From: Leptothrix sp. (in: b-proteobacteria)
GTDB lineage: Bacteria; Pseudomonadota; Gammaproteobacteria; Burkholderiales; Burkholderiaceae_C
DNA: 64,000 nt
Assembly (NCBI GenBank): GCA_013822685.1
Contig: PNKV01000006.1
Span: forward strand, 62,001-126,000
Direction of reading: 5' to 3'
The notes under the pieces: model-generated
Told to the model about the DNA's origin: nothing
Seen by the model: the letters and a program-made list of their open reading frames with translations, nothing else
Databases searched by the model: none
Position numbers and translations under genes: made by a program
Shown: positions 60,031-64,000 of the stretch, piece by piece
Numbering within the stretch: the stretch's first letter is position 1
Layout of the letters: the number at the start of each line of letters is the position of its first letter

Positions 60031-60954
60031 TCAACGGGTGGGCAACTGACGCGCCGGGTCAACGGGCTTGCCTTGTTTGCGGATTTCAAAGTGCAGCTGC
60101 ACGCGATCGGCATCGGTCGAGCCCATCTCGGCGATCTTCTGGCCCTTGCGCACGGCCTGGTCTTCCTTGACCAGCAAGGTTTGGTTGTGCGCGTAGGCGG
60201 TCAGGTATTCGGCGTTGTGCTTGATGATGACCAGGTTGCCATAGCCCCGCAGGCCCGAGCCGGCATAGACCACACGGCCGTCGGCCGAGGCGAGCACCGC
60301 GTCACCGGCCTTGCCGCCGATGACCAGCCCTTTGCGCTTGCCCTCTTCAAAGCCGCCCAGCAGAGGGCCATTGGCAGGCCACTGCCAATTGGGCTCATCG
60401 GCTTCACGGGGGTCTTTGGTGACCGGATCCTTGGGCGGCTCATTGCCTGGCACGGCCTGGCTGGCCGGCACAGTGGCACCCGAAGCCGACGATGCACCAG
60501 GCTTGACGCCCGAGGCCGCGGCCGTGGCCGGCGCCTTCGGGTCAATGGCCCGCGCCTGGATGTTGGGCGAAGCGATGGGCTTGGTGGACGAGACCCCGTT
60601 GGAGCTTGCACTGGCGCTGGCGGTCGCATCAGGCGCCACCACGCGCAAGACTTGCCCCACTTCAATCAAATTGGGGTTGTCCAGGTTGTTCCAGGCGGCC
60701 AGATCGCGCCAGTTTTGGCCCGTTTCCAGGCTGACCCGGATCAGAGTGTCGTTGGGCTTGACCGTGTAGTAACCAGGCTTGCCGGCGTTTTCGGCGCCGG
60801 GCAGCACGCGGGCGGGCGCGTTGCTGCCAGAGGCATTGCCGTTGGATCGGCTGCGGTCTTCGACCGGCGCGCGCTGGTGGTGCGTGGCGCAACCCACCAG
60901 GGACAACACGACAGCAGCGCTGGCCAACAAGCGATGATTAAAAATGATTTGCAT
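60031..60954 (-). CDS. nlpD: NlpD-like lipoprotein, LysM plus degenerate M23 domain
   Basis: 307 residues from the ATG at 60954 (MQIIFNHRLLASA), a lipoprotein signal with lipobox LVGC. A LysM domain follows (GYYTVKPNDTLIRVSLETGQ), then an Ala/Ser/Pro-rich linker and a C-terminal LytM/M23 domain (GNLVIIKHNAEYLTAYAHNQ, QLHFEIRKQGKPVDP). The zinc ligands of active M23 peptidases are incomplete, as in E. coli NlpD, so it probably activates a peptidoglycan amidase during cell separation. Confidence 0.92.
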   Translation of the reverse strand: MQIIFNHRLLASAAVVLSLVGCATHHQRAPVEDRSRSNGNASGSNAPARVLPGAENAGKPGYYTVKPNDTLIRVSLETGQNWRDLAAWNNLDNPNLIEVGQVLRVVAPDATASASASSNGVSSTKPIASPNIQARAIDPKAPATAAASGVKPGASSASGATVPASQAVPGNEPPKDPVTKDPREADEPNWQWPANGPLLGGFEEGKRKGLVIGGKAGDAVLASADGRVVYAGSGLRGYGNLVIIKHNAEYLTAYAHNQTLLVKEDQAVRKGQKIAEMGSTDADRVQLHFEIRKQGKPVDPARQLPTR

Positions 60955-61000
60955 GTGAGGAAGACTCAAAGCGGGCCGCGTGTCAGCCACGGGCAAGGCA

Positions 61001-61852
61001 TCAGGTGATGCCGGATTTTAAGGGGACGAACAGAACCGCCCCGGATGAAGTCTGCTGGAGCCGCCCATCCAGGTGGCGATCGACCACGGTCAACACCTGC
61101 CCCAAGCCTCGGCCATCGTCCATGGGAGCCACCAGGCGGCCCCCTGGGGCCAACTGGTCCAGCCAGGCCTGCGGGAGACTGCGCCCGCCTGCCGCCGCGA
61201 TGATGGTGTCATAGGGCGCGGAGGGGGCGTGGCCCAGCATGCCGTCACCATACACCAGTCTGACATCAGGGGAACCCGGCAACTGGCGCCGCACGGCGTC
61301 CAGGTTGTGGCGGGCTTTCAGGTGCAGATCGCGCAGCCGTTCGATGGAAATCACCTGGCGGGCCAGATCGGCCAGCAAGGCGGCCTGGTAGCCGCAACCC
61401 GTGCCAATTTCAAGGCACATGCCCAAGGGGCGCGTGGCATCCGCCCCCAGGCCGGGCCGGGCGCACAGCAAGGCGATCATGGCGCCCACCACCGAGGGTT
61501 TGGAGATGGTCTGGCTCAGCCCGATGGGCAGGCTGGTGTCTTCATAGGCCTGGTTGACCAGGGCCGTGTCGACGAACAGGTGGCGCGGCACGCGGGCAAA
61601 GGCCGCCAGCACGCGCGGGTTCTGCAGGCCATCGGCCTTCAGGCGATCCACCATGCGCATGCGCACGTGGACCGAGTCCAGGCCCAGGCCTTGTGGGGCC
61701 ATGACGGCCTTGCGATCACGTTCGGCAGCCTGCAAAGGTGCCTGCGGCCGCAACAACAGGTTGTCGCGGCTGGCCGCAGGGCGCGCCGAGCCCATCTGGT
61801 CCAGGCGCAATGGAAACCGGCTGGCTTTGCGATCAGGCGCTTTGTTGCTCAC
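61001..61852 (-). CDS. pcm: Protein-L-isoaspartate O-methyltransferase
   Basis: Repairs isoaspartyl residues using SAM. I place the start at the GTG at 61852, which overlaps the surE stop as GTGA and gives 283 residues, about 70 more than E. coli Pcm. The extra N-terminus is polar; an internal ATG ([11 protein letters not shown]) is an alternative. Motif [17 protein letters not shown] and the Pcm signature [13 protein letters not shown] are intact. Confidence 0.92.
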   Translation of the reverse strand: MSNKAPDRKASRFPLRLDQMGSARPAASRDNLLLRPQAPLQAAERDRKAVMAPQGLGLDSVHVRMRMVDRLKADGLQNPRVLAAFARVPRHLFVDTALVNQAYEDTSLPIGLSQTISKPSVVGAMIALLCARPGLGADATRPLGMCLEIGTGCGYQAALLADLARQVISIERLRDLHLKARHNLDAVRRQLPGSPDVRLVYGDGMLGHAPSAPYDTIIAAAGGRSLPQAWLDQLAPGGRLVAPMDDGRGLGQVLTVVDRHLDGRLQQTSSGAVLFVPLKSGIT

Positions 61853-62601
61853 TGCTGCTGGCCCACCCAGGTCTGCCATTGCGGCAAGGCGGCATGGTGC
61901 GTCATGTCCACCTGCAGGGGGGTGATCGACACAAAACCCTGCCGGGTGGCTTCGAAATCGGTGCCCTCGCCCACGTCTCGGGCCTCGCCCGCCGGCCCGA
62001 TCCAATAGATGGGCTCGCCGCGGGGGTTGGTTTGGGCAATGGCGGGGAAACTGGCGTGGCGGCGGCCCAGGCGCGTGGTGCGCCAAGGGGCGGACTCGGC
62101 CTTGGCATCGGCGGGAATGTTCACATTCAGCAGGAAATGGCCCTGGGCGGGCGGCTTGGCCAGCACGGCCTCCACCACGCGGCGGGCCACGCGGGCCGCC
62201 ACATCCAGGTGGGCCCAGCCTTTGTCGGTCATTGAAAACGCGATGGACGGGATGCCGAACAGGTAGCCCTCGGTGGCCGCGGCCACGGTGCCCGAATACA
62301 GGGTGTCGTCGCCCATGTTGGCGCCGTTGTTGATGCCCGACAAGACCAGGTCAGGCTTGGCAATCAGCCCCGAGGTCAAGGCCAGGTGGACGCTGTCAGA
62401 CGGGGTGCCGGTGACAAAACGGAAGCCGTTGGCGGCCGTGTGCACGGTCAGGGGCTGGTGCAAGGTCAGGGAATTGGAGGTGCCACTGGCGTTGCGCTCA
62501 GGGGCGAAAACGTCAATGGTGCCCAGCCCCTGGCAAGCATCGACCAGCGCCTGGAGGCCGGGGGCCAGGTAGCCGTCGTCGTTGGCGATCAATATGTGCA
62601 T
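61849..62601 (-). CDS. surE: 5'/3'-nucleotidase SurE
   Basis: Stationary-phase survival phosphatase, 250 residues from the ATG at 62601. The metal-binding Asp8-Asp9 ([15 protein letters not shown]), the Ser/Asn motifs [12 protein letters not shown] and [20 protein letters not shown] are complete. It is first in the surE-pcm-nlpD-rlmD run and divergent from the response regulator gene. Confidence 0.96.
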   Translation of the reverse strand: MHILIANDDGYLAPGLQALVDACQGLGTIDVFAPERNASGTSNSLTLHQPLTVHTAANGFRFVTGTPSDSVHLALTSGLIAKPDLVLSGINNGANMGDDTLYSGTVAAATEGYLFGIPSIAFSMTDKGWAHLDVAARVARRVVEAVLAKPPAQGHFLLNVNIPADAKAESAPWRTTRLGRRHASFPAIAQTNPRGEPIYWIGPAGEARDVGEGTDFEATRQGFVSITPLQVDMTHHAALPQWQTWVGQQQ

Positions 62602-62771
62602 GTTGCCAATTGTAGGAGTGAGGACCACCCATCTCAGTGTTGGAACGATGCGATTTCGAATGACGGCATGTGAAGACATGCGGATAATCGAAGATTGTTC
62701 GCCCCAAGTGGTCTGGGGCGCAGATCAACCCCGGCTTGCCGCTTTTGGCAGCAAGCTTCGGGAGGGGCTCC

Positions 62772-63497
62772 ATGGCTGTCAAGGTTCTGATTCTCGAAGA
62801 CAACCCGGTCGCCCGGGGCTTTTTGTGCCGCGTGGTGCGCGAAAGCTTCAGCGACATCAGCAGCATCGCGGAAGCGGGCGATCTGGAAGCCGCCCGGCGC
62901 CTGCTGGGCCACAAGGCCGGCGGCCGCGCTGCGGCGTGTGACGACCCCTATCAATTGATCATGGTCGACCTGGAATTGCCGGATGGCAGCGGCCTGGAGT
63001 TGCTGACCGAACTGGCGAATTACCCGGCCACCCGCATCGTGACCACGCTGTATTCCGACGACGAACACCTGTTTCCGGCCTTGCAATGCGGCGCCGATGG
63101 CTACCTGCTGAAAGAAGACCGCTTTGAAGTGCTGGTGGAAGAACTGCAAAAGATCGTGCGGGGGCAACCGCCCCTGTCGCCGGCCATTGCCCGCCGCCTG
63201 CTGACGCATTTCCGCACGGGCGATGGGCTGCTGTCTGCGCATGCACCGGCCGCCCCCGCCGCCGCGCCGGTCAGCGCCCCTGCCCCCCTGGCACCGCTTG
63301 ACCACGAACGGCTGACGCCGCGCGAAAGCGAAGTGCTCACTTACCTCAGCAAGGGCTTCACCATCAAGGAAATTGCCGCCTTGATGGGCATCAAGTGGTT
63401 CACCGTGAATGACCACATCAAATCCATCTACAAAAAACTGAACGTGTCCAGCCGCGCCGAGGCAGCGGTGCTGGCCAGCAAGCAAGGCTTGGTCTGA
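62772..63497 (+). CDS. NarL/FixJ-type response regulator
   Basis: 241 residues from the ATG at 62772 behind GGGAGGGG. The receiver domain has the acidic pair (LILEDNPVARG), phosphoacceptor Asp66 (LIMVDLELPDG) and conserved lysine (GYLLKEDRF). An Ala/Pro-rich linker leads to a LuxR-type helix-turn-helix (LTPRESEVLTYLSKGFTIKE, VNDHIKSIYKKLNVSSRAEA). The next gene starts 10 bp downstream and is probably its sensor. Confidence 0.92.
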   Translation: MAVKVLILEDNPVARGFLCRVVRESFSDISSIAEAGDLEAARRLLGHKAGGRAAACDDPYQLIMVDLELPDGSGLELLTELANYPATRIVTTLYSDDEHLFPALQCGADGYLLKEDRFEVLVEELQKIVRGQPPLSPAIARRLLTHFRTGDGLLSAHAPAAPAAAPVSAPAPLAPLDHERLTPRESEVLTYLSKGFTIKEIAALMGIKWFTVNDHIKSIYKKLNVSSRAEAAVLASKQGLV

Positions 63498-63507
63498 GCG
63501 TCCAGCC

Positions 63508-64000
63508 ATGCCGGCCCTGGACACTTCGCCGCCGCGCGCCGCACCTGACCTGCTGATCGGGGGCTCGGGCTACATCCCCACGCTGGACGAGGTGCTGCAA
63601 GGCTCACACGACCTGCCGCGCTGGATTGGCTGGCGCCTGCGCATGCTGGTGGGCGCGATAGTGATGGGCTTTGTGCTGGTGCTGCTGGTGGGGCAATGGC
63701 TGTCCAGCCAACCCCGGCTGCCCGTGAATTTGCGGGCCACCGCTGAAGGCACCGTCCGCTTGCATTCCGTGGACAACCCGGCCATGCAGCGGCTGGAAGG
63801 GCACATCCTGGAAGGCTTGCGCAGCGAGGTGGTGCAGCCGCACGGCAGCACCCAGGTGCTGGAAACTCCCATCGAGATGCTGGCCTTGCAACGCTCGGGG
63901 CGCTGGATCAGTGATGCCGAGCAACGCCAGCACTTCTTCAATCTGCACCTGGGCGTGGCGCGACTGCTCGCGGCCTTGCCGCCAGACAACAAGGTCGTGC
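63508..64000 (+). CDS. Membrane protein, probable sensor kinase (5' part only)
   Basis: The frame opens at the ATG at 63508 (MPALDTSPPRAAPDLL) and is cut by the window after 164 codons. A ~45-residue cytoplasmic start is followed by one clear transmembrane helix (MLVGAIVMGFVLVLLVG) and the beginning of what looks like a periplasmic sensor region. No kinase domain is in view. Its place 10 bp behind a response regulator suggests a two-component sensor; this is inference from context. Confidence 0.6.
   Translation, partial: MPALDTSPPRAAPDLLIGGSGYIPTLDEVLQGSHDLPRWIGWRLRMLVGAIVMGFVLVLLVGQWLSSQPRLPVNLRATAEGTVRLHSVDNPAMQRLEGHILEGLRSEVVQPHGSTQVLETPIEMLALQRSGRWISDAEQRQHFFNLHLGVARLLAALPPDNKVV

Overview
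The window is a GC-rich bacterial chromosome segment with dense, tandem housekeeping operons. The nuoA-N operon sits behind tpiA-secG-tRNA-Leu, hom-thrC is followed by moeA-moaD-moaE, and surE-pcm-nlpD runs into rlmD. There is also a Trp-rich TIGR04438-type small protein and a PEP-CTERM protein. Together these point to a betaproteobacterium of the order Burkholderiales, close to Comamonadaceae and the Leptothrix/Aquabacterium/Rubrivivax group. The genus cannot be fixed from sequence reading alone. I see no insertion sequence, prophage, CRISPR array or rRNA gene, and no gene-free stretch longer than 300 bases.

Region 1 (1-20001, nearly all on the minus strand): tsaD, rpsO, pnp, tpiA, secG and tRNA-Leu(GAG), then the 14-gene NADH dehydrogenase I operon nuoA to nuoN. 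The last few codons of nuoN lie outside the window. A strong stem-loop array in the pnp leader resembles the RNase III/PNPase autoregulation element of enterobacteria.

Region 2 (20053-24099, plus strand): a NasT-like ANTAR antiterminator followed by a nitrate-type ABC transporter (nrtA, nrtB, nrtD). The leader between them shows a sigma-54 type -24/-12 promoter, two tandem hairpins whose hexaloops both have A at position 1 and G at position 4, and a long intrinsic terminator. I read this as a nitrogen-limitation promoter combined with nitrate-dependent antitermination. The operon ends in a terminator that is also the coding 3' end of the convergent lgt gene.

Region 3 (24061-36479): lgt, a putative Na+/H+ antiporter paired with a ClC H+/Cl- exchanger, ilvD, a small Trp-rich membrane protein, a monoheme cytochrome c, an acs-MFS carboxylate pair whose transporter has an unusual ~175-residue periplasmic insert, a UPF0114 protein and class I fumarase.

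Region 4 (36581-42879): the most accessory-looking part. A MalT-type (LAL) LuxR regulator is followed by a hemerythrin-like protein translationally coupled to an exported diheme cytochrome c, and then by an MBL-fold hydrolase. The hydrolase 3' end overlaps, antisense, the membrane anchor of a PEP-CTERM protein of different base composition.

Region 5 (42967-53399, minus strand): clpB with a textbook sigma-32 promoter, a membrane diguanylate cyclase, then crcB, moaE, moaD, moeA, thrC, hom and an alaA-like aminotransferase in one tightly packed run.

Region 6 (53462-64000): an Mth938-domain protein, a Bcp-type peroxiredoxin, a PIN-PhoH ATPase with a structured leader, a GST and a second diguanylate cyclase. 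The minus-strand cluster surE-pcm-nlpD-rlmD follows, with no rpoS at its usual place. The window ends with a NarL-type response regulator and the start of a membrane protein, probably its sensor.
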